DNA of 64,000 nucleotides, taken from positions 496,001 through 560,000 of the forward strand of contig NZ_SOZH01000004.1 of assembly GCF_004519295.1 (NCBI RefSeq). The letters are read 5' to 3'. Each line of letters opens with the position of its first letter. Position 1 is the stretch's first letter. Positions 25,023 to 36,800 of this stretch are shown here, piece after piece. The position numbers and the translations under genes are program-made. This DNA is from Cellulosimicrobium funkei. GTDB lineage: Bacteria; Actinomycetota; Actinomycetes; Actinomycetales; Cellulomonadaceae. Under the pieces are notes generated by a model, which saw nothing but the letters and a program-made list of their open reading frames with translations, did not search any database and was not told the origin of the DNA.

Positions 25023-27967
25023 TGGGCCGCGGTCGGGTCGCCCCCCTCGCTGCGGTGGTCGCCGGAGCCTCGATCATCTCGCTGGCCGGGGGTGCGGCCG
25101 TTGCCTCACCGCCCGAGGGCGCACTGCCCGCCGTGGTGGCGGAAGCATGCGGGCCCCGTGCTCTTCGTGCCGCCGACGCTGCGGAGACGGCAGTGCGTTG
25201 TGGCACGGAGGTCGAGGTCGTTGCCGAGCGGACGCCGTGGGACACGACGTTCGCGACCCCCGAGGGTATGACCCGGGTGGAATCCTCGGCGAGTGCGGTG
25301 CGGACCGACGTCAACGGGGTGTGGGAGCCGATCGACACCGCGGTCGTCGAGGGTGAGGGCGGGCTGCGTGTGGTGGCGCCGGCGTTCGAGATGGTGTTCT
25401 CGGACGGGACGGCCGGCACGCCGTTGGCACGGATCGTCAAAGACGGTCATGAGCTGACGTTCGATGCGCCGTTCGAGCTGACCGATCCTGTGGTGGACGA
25501 GTCGCAGGTGACCTATCCACAGGTGCTCGAGGGCGTCGACCTGGTGGTGTCGGTGCACGACGACGGCACCGGCTTCTCCGAGGTCCTGCGGGTCGGGTCG
25601 CCCGAGGCTGCGGCCAACCCCGCGCTCGCCGAGCTCTCGTTCCCGATCACCACGAGCGAGGACCTGTCCGTCGCCCAGGCCGACGGCGGCTTCGAAGCGG
25701 TCGACGGTTCCGGAGCGCTGGTGTTCTCCGCCCCCGCGCCGTTGATGTGGGACTCGGCCGGGTCGCTCGCCGGCTCAGGCTCCGTCCCGAGTGAGAGCGC
25801 GACCACGGGATTTGTCGCCTCGGCCCCGCCGGGGGGAGAGAAGGCCGGGCCGGCGGACCTCACGAGAGCGGCGACCGACGAGAACGAACGAGCCGCCGAT
25901 CCTGTGGGAGGAGACCGGGTCGAGGCGATGCCGACGACCGTGGTGGACGACTCGGTGACGGTCGAGCCGGTCCAGGAGTTCATGCGCGACCCTGGCACCG
26001 TGTGGCCGGTGTACGTCGACCCGAAGGTGTCTGGCAGCCGCAACTCCTGGGCGCTGATTCGTTCGGCGGTGCCGGGCGTCTCGGAGTACATGTTCTCGGG
26101 CAACGTCGGACTCGGGCTGTGCGACCCGGGGACCACCTCAGAGTGCAACCGACAGAACGACGTGCATCGGCCGATCTGGCACTTCACCGGGCTTCCCGGG
26201 CTTGCCGCAGCCGAGTCGGCTGACGTCATCGCGGCGCAGTTCACCGCGTTCGGGCAGCACTCCTACGGGTGTACGCCATCGGGGGTGCAGGCGTACGCCG
26301 TCGGCCCGGTGACGAGCGGCACCACGTGGAACAACCACGTCGGGACCTGGCTGTTCCCCCAACAGGCCCTCTCGGTGGCGCACTCGAAGAACTGTGGTGG
26401 TCAGCGTCCGATCGAGTTCGACGTCACGGATGGTGCCCGCCGGGTCGCTGACTCCGACTCGTCGACCTTGACGATCGGGCTGCGCGCGGTCAACGAGTCC
26501 AGCATGGCCATCGGGTGGAAGCGGTATGCCTGGGACACCACGCTGTCGGTGACGTACTCGCGCGTACCAGCAGCGGCGACCGCGATGACGACCGACCCCG
26601 CGACGCCGTGCGTCATCGGGGCGAGCCGACCCTTTCTCCGGACGACCACGCCGACGCTGTCGTACCGGGTTGCCGACCCCGACGGGGGTTCGGTGACCGG
26701 CAACCTCGACGTTCTCGACATGGCGACGTGGTCGATCGTCTGGGACGCGGCGTACGACACGACGCTGCCGAGCGGTTCGACGTTCACGAAGGCCGTGCCG
26801 CCGGGACGGTTGCAGAACGGGAAGTCGTACGAGTGGCGCGCCGGCGGCAGAGACGTCGAGTCGGGCCGATTCGGGCCGATGTCCAAGTGCCAGTTCACGG
26901 TCGACACGGTCCGTCCCGACAAGGTGCCGGGAGTCGCGCCGGTGGCGGGGCAGGTGGGCGTGTATCCCGAGGACGCCGTCTCCGGCGGTGTGGGCATGGA
27001 CGGGAAGTTCCAGCTGTCCAACGGTGGTGTGAGCGACGTCGTGTCCTACAACTACTCGTTCAACAGCGACGGTCTGGCTTCGTGGAAGGCCGTGACTGTC
27101 GCCCAGGGTGGCGTGATCGACTTCGCCGCGACCTCTGCGGGCTCGCAGCGCCTCTACGTCCAGTCCGTGGACCGCGCCGGCAACACCTCGGACGTCCGCC
27201 TCTACCGCTTCAGCGTGAGCTTCCCGAGCGAACGTGCGCACTGGCAGTTCGATGAAGGGACCGGTTCGGTGGCGAGCGACGTGCGCGGTGGCCACCCGGC
27301 GGCCCTGACCGGTGGCGCCTCATGGGTCTCGGGCCCGCTCGCAGACCTGGGCATTCAGCCGGCGGACAAGGCGCTGCGGCTCGTCGGCACGGGGCAGTTC
27401 GCGAGCACCTCGGGGCCCGTGGTCAACACAGCACAGGACTACACCGTCATGGCGCAGGTCAAGGTCGAGGACATGACCACCGTGCGGGTCGCGGTCAGCC
27501 AGGACGGGCAACGGTTCGGCGCCTTCAAGCTGGGCCTCCTGAGTCAGGGCTACTGCCAGAACCAGCAGCCGTGCTGGGGCTTCTGGACCTCGGCGGACGA
27601 CGTGACGGGAACTCCCGTCATGGCCCGTTCGCAGATGCCGGTCACGCCGGGGTCGTGGGTTCACCTCACCGGTGTCCACGACGCAGGAGCCCAGACGATC
27701 CAGCTCTATGTGTGCGAGCTCGGCTCACCCGACAACCCGGGTGACGGCAACCCCGTCCTCGCTGCGAGCGTGCCGTTCGGGTCCTCCGGGAGCTGGACCG
27801 GTGGCGCGAGCGTCCAGATCGGCCGCTCCCTCGTGGACGGTCTCTATCGCGAGCAGTGGATCGGATCGATCGACGACGTTCGGCTCTACGACGCGGCGGT
27901 CGACATCGGCGAGATCCGGCGTGCCTGCGTGTCGACGCCCACGAGGATGACGGAGTCCGGATCGTGA
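25022..27967 (+). CDS. Secreted LamG-like surface protein, paralogue 2
   Basis: A 981-aa copy of the preceding protein, overlapping its stop by one base (TGATG), so translation is coupled. The signal peptide is MGRGRVAPLAAVVAGASIIS followed by LAGGAAVASP. The same modules occur in the same order: TPWDTTFATPEGMTRV, DVNGVWEPIDTAV, ARIVKDGHELTFDAPFEL (nearly identical to copy 1), LEGVDLVVSVHDDGTGFSEV, a DNRLRE-like segment with NRQNDVHRPIWHF, SVDRAGNTSDVRLYRFSV, and a C-terminal LamG domain from HWQFDEGTGS near 740. It runs into paralogue 3 with a GTGA overlap. Function not known. Confidence 0.8.
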   Translation: MGRGRVAPLAAVVAGASIISLAGGAAVASPPEGALPAVVAEACGPRALRAADAAETAVRCGTEVEVVAERTPWDTTFATPEGMTRVESSASAVRTDVNGVWEPIDTAVVEGEGGLRVVAPAFEMVFSDGTAGTPLARIVKDGHELTFDAPFELTDPVVDESQVTYPQVLEGVDLVVSVHDDGTGFSEVLRVGSPEAAANPALAELSFPITTSEDLSVAQADGGFEAVDGSGALVFSAPAPLMWDSAGSLAGSGSVPSESATTGFVASAPPGGEKAGPADLTRAATDENERAADPVGGDRVEAMPTTVVDDSVTVEPVQEFMRDPGTVWPVYVDPKVSGSRNSWALIRSAVPGVSEYMFSGNVGLGLCDPGTTSECNRQNDVHRPIWHFTGLPGLAAAESADVIAAQFTAFGQHSYGCTPSGVQAYAVGPVTSGTTWNNHVGTWLFPQQALSVAHSKNCGGQRPIEFDVTDGARRVADSDSSTLTIGLRAVNESSMAIGWKRYAWDTTLSVTYSRVPAAATAMTTDPATPCVIGASRPFLRTTTPTLSYRVADPDGGSVTGNLDVLDMATWSIVWDAAYDTTLPSGSTFTKAVPPGRLQNGKSYEWRAGGRDVESGRFGPMSKCQFTVDTVRPDKVPGVAPVAGQVGVYPEDAVSGGVGMDGKFQLSNGGVSDVVSYNYSFNSDGLASWKAVTVAQGGVIDFAATSAGSQRLYVQSVDRAGNTSDVRLYRFSVSFPSERAHWQFDEGTGSVASDVRGGHPAALTGGASWVSGPLADLGIQPADKALRLVGTGQFASTSGPVVNTAQDYTVMAQVKVEDMTTVRVAVSQDGQRFGAFKLGLLSQGYCQNQQPCWGFWTSADDVTGTPVMARSQMPVTPGSWVHLTGVHDAGAQTIQLYVCELGSPDNPGDGNPVLAASVPFGSSGSWTGGASVQIGRSLVDGLYREQWIGSIDDVRLYDAAVDIGEIRRACVSTPTRMTESGS

Positions 27968-30803
27968 GCCGCGCACTCACCCTGCTCGCGGTTTCTGGGC
28001 TCCTCGCCCCGCTCAGCGTCGTCAGCACGCCGTCGGCAGGTACCGTCGAGGCGGTGGCCTGCCACACTGAGGCATTCTCGGGGGCGGACGCGTCTCGGCT
28101 GGCTACCGAGTGCGGGCACGAGGTCGCGATCACCGGTGCGCAGACGCCCTGGGACACGGTCTACGCGACGCCCGAGGGATTCACCCGCGTCGAGACCTCC
28201 GCCACCGCGGTCCGCACCGACGTCAACGGTTCGTGGGAACCGATCGACACCACCGTCATCGCCGGTGAGCGCGGGCTGGAGGTCGTCGCACCTGCGCTGG
28301 AGATGGAGTTCTCGGACGGTACGGGTACGAGCCCGTTGGCCCGGATCGTGCGTGACGGTCACGAGCTGACGTTCGACGTGCCGTTCGACCTCACTCCTGC
28401 TGTGGTGCAGGGCTCGCGGATCACCTACCCGCAGGTGCTCGAGGGCGTGGACCTGGTGGTGTCCGTCGACGAGGACGGGACCGGCTTCAGCGAGGTGCTG
28501 CGCGTGGAGTCGCCTGAAGCCGCGGCCAACCCAGCACTTGCCGAGCTGTCGTTCCCCGTGACGACGACCCAGGGCCTCGGCATCTCCGCCGCAGGGGTGG
28601 CTTCGAGGCGGTCGACGAGTCTGGCGAGCGCGTGTTCACCTCCCCGACTCCGCTGATGTGGGACTCCTCCTCATCGCTCGCTGACACGGCGGCGAGCCGA
28701 CTCACGGCGCGTACCGCCGTCAGCTCAGCGGCGCTTGGCGCCGTGGCCGAGAGCGGGGGCCTCGAGGATCGTGCGGCGGCACCGTTGAGCGGGGATCGTG
28801 TCGCGGAGATGCCGGCGGACCTCGGTGCAGGCGTGGTCACCATCGTGCCCGACCCGGACATGCTCGCAGACCCGCAGACGCGGTGGCCGATCTATATCGA
28901 CCCGGGGGTTTCCGGCAACCGGAACGAATGGACCCTGATCCGTTCGGCTGTCCCCAACACGGTCGCCGGTTACGGGTTCTCGTCCCCGGCGGGAATGGGC
29001 TTGTGCGATCCGGGCGCGACGGCAGAGTGTTCCCGGTCGAACGACGTGCACCGTCTCATCTGGGAGTTCAACGGCCTGCAGGCCGTCGGTACGCTCGCCT
29101 CGACTCACGTGCTGTCGGCAACCTTCAGCGTGTACGGGGCGCACTCCTGGAGTTGCGCTCCCACAGGTGTCGAGGCGTATCGAGTGAACGAGATCTCGTC
29201 GGGGACGACGTGGTCGAACCACATCGGAACCTGGGGTGCTTTCCAGTCCTCGCGGGCCCTCTCCCACAGCAAGGCCTGCGGAAATCAGGGTCGCTTCGAG
29301 TTCGACGTGACCGAGAGTGCCCGGGTCATGGCAGATTTCGATACCGGGTCGGTCGCGATCGGTCTCAAGGCGGCGAACGAGTCGAGCATGCAGATCGGGT
29401 GGAAGCGCTACGGGTACGACGCGACGTACTCGGTGACGTACAACCGTCCCCCGAACGTTCCAACAGGGCTGCGGACCACCTTCCCCGACACGGCGTGCGC
29501 GACAGGATCCGGTCGCCCGTTCATACGCTCGACGACTCCGTCGTTGTGGGCGACATTTTCGGACCCCGACGGCGACAACGTCTCTGCCGCGTTCTTCATC
29601 TATCGCGACGACGGCTTCCTCGTCTGGAATCCAGGACCGGGGTTCGCGTTCAGTTCGGGTTTGCAGTTCGCGATCGCTGTGCCGTCAGGTCTTCTCAAGA
29701 ATGGTGAGACCTACAAGTGGTGCGCACAAGCTCGTGACGTGAGCGGGGTGTACGGCGTCTCGACCTTCTGCGAGTTCACCGTCGATGTGACCCGCCCGGA
29801 CGCATTGCCGGAAGTCGTTGCGGTGCAGGGGCAGCCCGGCGTGTATGGCGAGGACACGGTCGGCGGTGGTGTCGGCCAGGCGGGTCAGTTCCAGCTCGGC
29901 ACCGGTGGCGTCTCGGACGTGGTGTCGTACAAGTACTCGTTCAACTCGGACGCCCTGGACCGTGCGGTGACCGTCGCGGCGGGTGGCAAGGTCGCGTTCA
30001 CACCCTCCGCTGCGGGGACGCAGCGACTGTCCGTGCAGTCGGTCGACCGTGCCGGGAACACCAGCGACGTGCGCACGTACCGGTTCAGCGTCGACCACCC
30101 CGGCTCATCGAGCCGGTGGCCGACCGATGACGGAGCCGGCCCGGCCGCCGCGAACACGGTGCGTCCAGAAGCGCCACTCGTGCTCAGCGGGCCTGCGCAG
30201 TGGGTGGCGGGGCCGCTGGCCGAGGCTGGTCTGTCCACGAGCGACCGCGCCCTGAGATTCTCGGCGGGCGCGACGGCGAGCACGTCCGGACCCATCGTCA
30301 ACGTCGCTCGGGACTACGCGGTGCTCGCCAACGTGCGTCTCGATCAGGTGACAGGGACGGCGACCGCCGTGAGCCAGGACGGACAGAGCGTGAGCGGTTT
30401 CAAGGTAGGGGTGCGACAGGATCCACAGTGCCCCACCGGCGATGGGCTGTGCTGGGGCGCCTCCACGTCCAGCTCTGACGACGCGGGTGCCCCGGTGGTC
30501 ACGACCCTCTCGGGTGTACCGGTGACGACGGGTGCCTGGGTCATGCTCGCCGTGGTCCACGACACCTCGAGCGCGCAGCTGCGCCTGTACGTGTGTGACC
30601 TCGGTGGCCGCGAGCAACCTGCGGCGCCGGCATCGACTCTCGGCATGACTCGGTGGACAGCCGCGGGCGCCTTCCGGATCGGGCGAGGGCAGGCCGCTGG
30701 CCTGCCCGCCGAGGCATGGAACGGCGCGATCGACAACATCCGCGTGTTCGACTCCGCCGTCGACGTCCGGGAGATCCGGCAGCAGTGCTCACCGACGAGC
30801 TGA
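27964..30803 (+). pseudogene. Secreted LamG-like surface protein, paralogue 3, frameshifted
   Basis: The third tandem copy begins at GTG 27964, overlapping the previous stop, with signal peptide RALTLLAVSGLLAPLSVVST. It follows the paralogues through PALAELSFPV, then leaves frame and stops at 28656. The homologous sequence resumes one frame over, from GGFEAVDESGERVF onward, and continues to 30803 through the DNRLRE-like, Ig-like and LamG modules. The break is at GCAGGGGTGG: a four-G run at 28594-28597, where five Gs would give the conserved A-G-G-G-F reading. A single-base loss (real, phase-variable, or a sequencing error in a homopolymer) explains it. If an extra G were restored, the product would be about 946 aa. 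Confidence 0.82.
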
Positions 30804-30865
30804 GCATGCGCCCCCCTACCAACCCCAGTTTTCGTTTCGTCGCGCTTTCGAGAGAAGAGGACGCC

Positions 30866-33800
30866 ATGGGCGGTCAGCGCCTGGCACGTACTGCTATCGC
30901 TGGCACTGTCAGTGCTGCGCTGTTGTTCACCCTGCTCGGCGCTGCGCCGGCGACAGCGGTGGCCGAGCCGTCTGCAGCCGAGCGGTCGTCATGGAGCGAG
31001 GAGGAGCGGCGGGCGCACGGGCGCGAACTGTGGCCGGAGGCCGATGTCGAACAGGTCGTCGCTTCGACGAAGGACGTTCCGGCGGCTGGCATCGCCCCTG
31101 AGCGGTCCGGTGCCCCGGCCCCCGCCGGAGGCGCAGCGCCTACGTGGCCTGAGGAGGGCCGTACGAGGCTCGACATCGTTCCCGAGGAAGACGCGGCGTC
31201 GGCGGACGGACCGATCGCGCTCGTCACCCCCGACGAGGCGGCCAACGGCTCCGGCGCGTATGACGTCGTCGTGGCGGATCGGGAGACGACCGCGAGGGCC
31301 GGGGTGGACGGCGTTCTCCTCGAGATCGCGCCGCCCGGAGAGTCGGAGGGCCCCGTCGAGGTCAGCGTCGACTACTCGAAGTTCGCTGGGGCGTACGGCG
31401 GCGACTGGGCGCAGCGTCTGCGCCTGGTCGAGGTGCCGGCCTGTGACGTCGAGGACAGCACGGCGAACTGCGCGGTGCTGGACCCCGTAGAGGTCGAGTC
31501 GGTCAACGATGCGCAGTCCGCCACGGTCAGCGCGATCGTCGAGCCCGCCGGTGCGACGACGTTCGCTGTGACGGCGGCGGCGTCTGGTTCGACGGGGGAC
31601 TGGTCGGCGACGCCGTTGGCGGCGTCGGCGTCGTGGCAGGTGTCGGAGCAGACGGGTGACTTCGCGTGGTCGTATCCGGTGCGGGTGCCGCCGGCTGCGG
31701 GCGGGTTGGAGCCTGAGGTCGGGTTGAACTATTCCTCGGGGTCGATCGACGGTCGTGTCGCGTCGACGAACAACCAGACGTCGTGGGTCGGGGACGGGTG
31801 GGACCTGACGTCGGGGTACGTGGAGCGCAAGTACGTGGCGTGCGCGGACGACCGGGAAGGGTCGGCGAACAATGCGACCCGGGAGACCGGGGATCTGTGC
31901 TGGAAGTCCGATAACGCGACCCTGGTGTTCAACGGGTCGGCGACCGAGCTCGTCAAGGATGCGACGTCGGGGGTGTGGAAGCCGAAGTCGGACGATGGGA
32001 CGAAGGTCGAGAAGCTGACCGGGGCGTGGAACGCGGGTCAGTCCGGTGAGCACTGGAAGGTCACCACGACCGATGGCACGCAGTACTTCTTCGGCCGGGA
32101 CAAGCGGTCGGCCACTGACACGCTCGCCTTGAACTCTGCGTGGACGGTGCCGGTGTTCGGCAACCACCCGGGCGAGCCGTGCTACAACGCGGCGTTCGCG
32201 TCGGCGTCGTGCAACCAGGTGTGGCGGTGGAACCTGGACTATGTCGTGGACCCGTCGGGGAACTCGTTGACCTACGTGTATGCGAAGGAGACGAACAACT
32301 ACGGGCGCAACCTGGGCACCGCGGTGTCCTCGTACGTGCGGGGTGGGTACCTGGCGCGGATCGACTATGGGCAGCGCGCCGGGGAGGAGACCGCGAGCTC
32401 GCCTGCGCGGGTCGAGTTCACGGTGGGGGAGCGGTGCCTGCCGTCGGGTGCGGTGACGTGTGACCCGGCGCAGCTGACGTCGGCGAACGCGTCGAAGTGG
32501 CCGGACGTGCCGTTCGACCTGATCTGCTCGTCGGCGACGTCGTGCCCGAACCAGTTCTCTCCGGCGTTCTTCACTCGCAAGCGGTTGACCACGGTCACGA
32601 CGAAGGTCCTGAGCGGGTCCACGTATCGCGACGTCGACTCCTGGACCTTGGGCCACCAGTTCCCTGACCCCGGTGACGGGACCGACCCGGTGCTGTGGCT
32701 GGCGTCGATCGAGCACAAGGGCCTGGCGGCCTCGAGCGCGATCACGCTGCCCAAGACGACGTTCATCGGGGCGCAGATGGCGAACCGGGTCGACAAGCTC
32801 GGTGACCTCGGGCCGGCGATGAACCGGTATCGCATCACCGGCATCAACACCGAGTCCGGTGGCACGACCGCTGTCAACTACACGCCGGTCGACTGCACGA
32901 CGTCGAACCTGCCTGCCGCGGCCGAGTCGAACTCGCGGCGCTGCTTCCCGGTGTACTGGGATCCGGAGGGTTCGATCGGCCTCACGCAGGAGTACTTCCA
33001 CAAGTACCTGGTGTCGTCCATCGTCGACACGGGGCGCGACAGCCAGTCCGAGCCGGTGCTCACGAGGTACTCCTACGTCGGTGGTGCGGCGTGGCACTAC
33101 GACGACAACGAGCTCGTGCAGCCGAAGTACCGCACGTGGGGGCAGTTCCGCGGGTACGCCACGGTCGACGTCGTGACCGGTGCGAGCGGGAACCCGGACT
33201 ACCCGCAGCTCAAGACCCGGTACCGGTTCTTCCGTGGCATGCACGGTGACCGGGCAGCGCCCGCGGGTGGGACGAAGACGGTCGCCGTGGACGGGATCAC
33301 CGACCACGACCACTTCAACGGGTTCACCCGTGAGGAGATCACCTACAACGGCGCCGCCGAGGTGTCCGGCACGCTGACAACCCCCTGGGCGTCGAACCCG
33401 ACCGCGACGGGCGCGAACGGGATCGCGGCCCGGCACTCCGGTGTCGGGACGAGCGAGACCCGCACCACGGCACCGGCACTGCCGGGCGGAAAGCGCACCA
33501 CCCGCACCGTGACGACCTATGGCGACTACGGCATGCCGGTCCAGGTCGACGACCAGGGCGACACGGCGACCACGGTCGACGACCGGTGCACCCGCATCGA
33601 GTACGCGCGCAACACCACCAAGCACATCCTGGGCACGGTGTCGCGCACCGAGACCGTCGCCAAGGCCTGCGCCACCACGCCGGCACGACCCGGCGACGTG
33701 ATCAGCGACGCCCGCACGGCCTACGACGGTCTTGCGGTCGGCGCCGCACCCACGCGAGGGCTGGTGACTCAGTCCCAGGAGCTCAAGGCGTACTCGGGGA

Positions 33801-36800
33801 CCACCGCGCAGTACGTCACGACGGCGACGAACACCTATGACGCGCTCGGGCGCGTGACGAAGGTGACCGACGCGCTCGGGCGTGCGACGACGACTGCCTA
33901 CACCCCAGCCGGGGCGGGACCCGTCACGAAGACGGTGCTGACCGGGCCGGACCCCGACGGCACCGGCCCGTTGACGGCGCACGTCACCACGACGGACCTC
34001 GACCCGGCGTGGGGGACACCGACCAAGACGACGGACGCGAACGGAAAGATCACCTCCGGTTCGTATGACGCGCTCGGGCGCCTGACCGGCGTGTGGAAGC
34101 CGGGGCGGGTGCAGGGCACCGACTCCGCGCACTCGACGTTCGCGTACACGATCAGTGCGACCGGGCAGAACGCCGTCACCACGAAGAGCCTGATCCACGA
34201 CGGCACCTACACCACATCCGTGGCTCTCTACGACGGCTTGCTGCGACAGCGCCAGACCCAAGCCCCCACCGGTGACCGCGAAACCGCGGGCCGCGTCGTG
34301 ACCGACCAGGCCTTCGACTCCCGCGGGCTCCTGACCCGCACGAACAGCCCGTGGTACACCACCGGAGACCCCGCCACCACGCCCGTCGTGCCGACCACGG
34401 CGCTGCCCGGGCGCACCCTGACGTCCTACGACGGCGCCGGGCGGCCGGTCGCGGAGATCTTCCAGGTCGCCGAGCAAGAACGCTGGCGCACCACCACCAC
34501 CTACGGCGGCGACCGCGTCAGCGTCGACCCGCCCACCGGCGGCACACCGACCACCACCATCACCGACGCCCGCGGGCAGACCACCCAGCTCCTGCAGTAC
34601 ACCGGGCCCGCGCCCACCGGTGCCCACCAGGCCACGACCTACACCTGGGACAAGGCCGGGCGCCTCGCCTCCATGACCGACCCCGCCGGCAACAAGTGGA
34701 CCTACACCTACGACCTGAGAGGCCGCCAGACCGGCGCCACCGACCCGGACAAGGGCGCCAGCGCCTCGACGTACGACGACGCGGGACAGCTCCTGACGTC
34801 CACCGACGCACGGGGGATCACGCTCGCGACCACCTATGACCTCCTCGGGCGCAAGACTCAGCTGCGGGAGGGATCCGCCACCGGGACCGTGCGCGCGTCG
34901 TGGGCCTACGACACCCTCGCCAAGGGACAGCTCACCTCCTCCACCCGCAACGACGGCGGCGCCGCCTACGTCACGGCGATCACCGGCTACGACAACGGGT
35001 ACCGCCCGCTCGGCACGTCCGTCACGCTCCCGTCGGCGACCGGAGCACTGGCAGGGACGTACACCACCAACTACACCTACACGCTCGACGGGCAGCTCAG
35101 CACCACGAGATACCCCGCCGCCGGAGGAATGGCCTCCGAGACCGTGACCACCTACCACGACAGCCGGTCCGTCCCCGAGTGGATGGGTGGGGGCCTCGGG
35201 TGGGGTGTCTACGTCGCCGGGACCCGATACTCCGTGTACGGAGAGCCGCTGCTGGTCGACATGGGAGCCAACTTCTCCCAGATGCTCAACTACTCCTACG
35301 AGCACGGCACCCGCCGCCCCGACAAGACGTGGCTCCAGCGTGAGGGTCAGGCGTCCTACGACCTCGACGTCCAGTACACGTATGACGACGCCGGGAACAT
35401 CACCTCCATCGCGGACACCCCCGGGACCCGTGCCAAGGACGTCCAGTGCTTCACCTACGACGGCCTGCGCCGTCTTACCGAGGCGTGGACGCCCACCACG
35501 ACCGACTGCGCCCCGAGCGGACGCACCACGGCGAATCTCGGCGGCGCCGCCGCCTACTGGACCAGCTACACCTTCGACACCGTCGGCAACCGGACCAGCA
35601 CCATCGACCACGCGACCGCGGGGAACACCACCAGCACCTACAGCTACCCCGCCCCGGGCACCGAGCGACCCCACGCCGTCTCCGGCGTCGTGGACACCGG
35701 CGCCACCACAGGTACCGATACCTACGCCTACGACGCGGCCGGCAACACCACGACTCGCAGCATCGCGGGCAAGCCCGCTCAGACGCTGACCTGGGACGCC
35801 GAAGGCAAGCTCGACACGCTCTCCGAGGCCAGCACCGTCCAGGGCGACTACACCTACACCGCCGATGGCGACCGGCTCGTTCGCAAGGAGGGCAACACCA
35901 CCACCGCCTATCTCCCGGGCTTCGAGCTCAGCGCCAAGGGCACCACGGTCACGGCGACCCGCTACTACAGCTTCGCGGGCAAGACCATCGCCACCCGGAG
36001 CACGCTCGACCAGAGCGGCGTGAACACCCTGGTCGCCGACCACCACAACACTGCGGAGATCGCGGTCAACGGCGGAACCAACCAAGCGATCCGCCGCTAC
36101 CACGACCCCTACGGCAACCCGCGCAGCACCGGCGGCGCCTGGGTCGACGACAAGGGCTTCCTCGGCAAGCCCACCGACACCACGGGTCTGACCCATATCG
36201 GCGCGCGGTACTACGACCCCCAGATCGGTCGATTCATCACCGTCGACCCGATCATGGACCTCACCGACCCCCAGCAGTGGCAGGCCTACGCCTACGCCAA
36301 CAACACCCCCGTCACCATGTCCGATCCCACCGGACTCATCGGTATGCGACCCGATGGCGATTTCTCCAGGCCTGGGCCATCAAGGAAGCAACCCCCGCCT
36401 CCTACGCCCCCTACTCCGCAAGCGTCCGCACCAGCTAAGCCAAAGACGACGAACAGCACGAGAACCGCGCGTACGTGGAGCACCGTAAAGCAGGCGGCGA
36501 ACCAAACAAATGCCAAGATCGGGACCGGCCTCAAGGCAATTGGAAACTGGTTCTCCGACAACCGTGGCACCATCGCAACGGTTGCGGCGATCGGCGGATG
36601 TCTCATTCCAGCAGTCGGGCAGGTGGCCTGTGTTGGGCTCCAAGCAGCCGCCTTTGGGGTCCGCACGCAACAGACGGTTTCAGTGGAGGGGTGGAATCGT
36701 CAAACCGCCCTTACCGTCGCAGGTGACGCCGTTCTGACCGGGACCGGGCTAGGTCTTGCGGGCGGCGTTGCGTCAGGTGCGGGGCGCGTCGGCGCACTCA

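Noticed and set aside
22098..30803. Insertion sequences or integrase genes bounding the surface-protein island
   Set aside because: No transposase, integrase or flanking direct repeat was seen; the three genes are tandem duplicates, not mobile-element genes.
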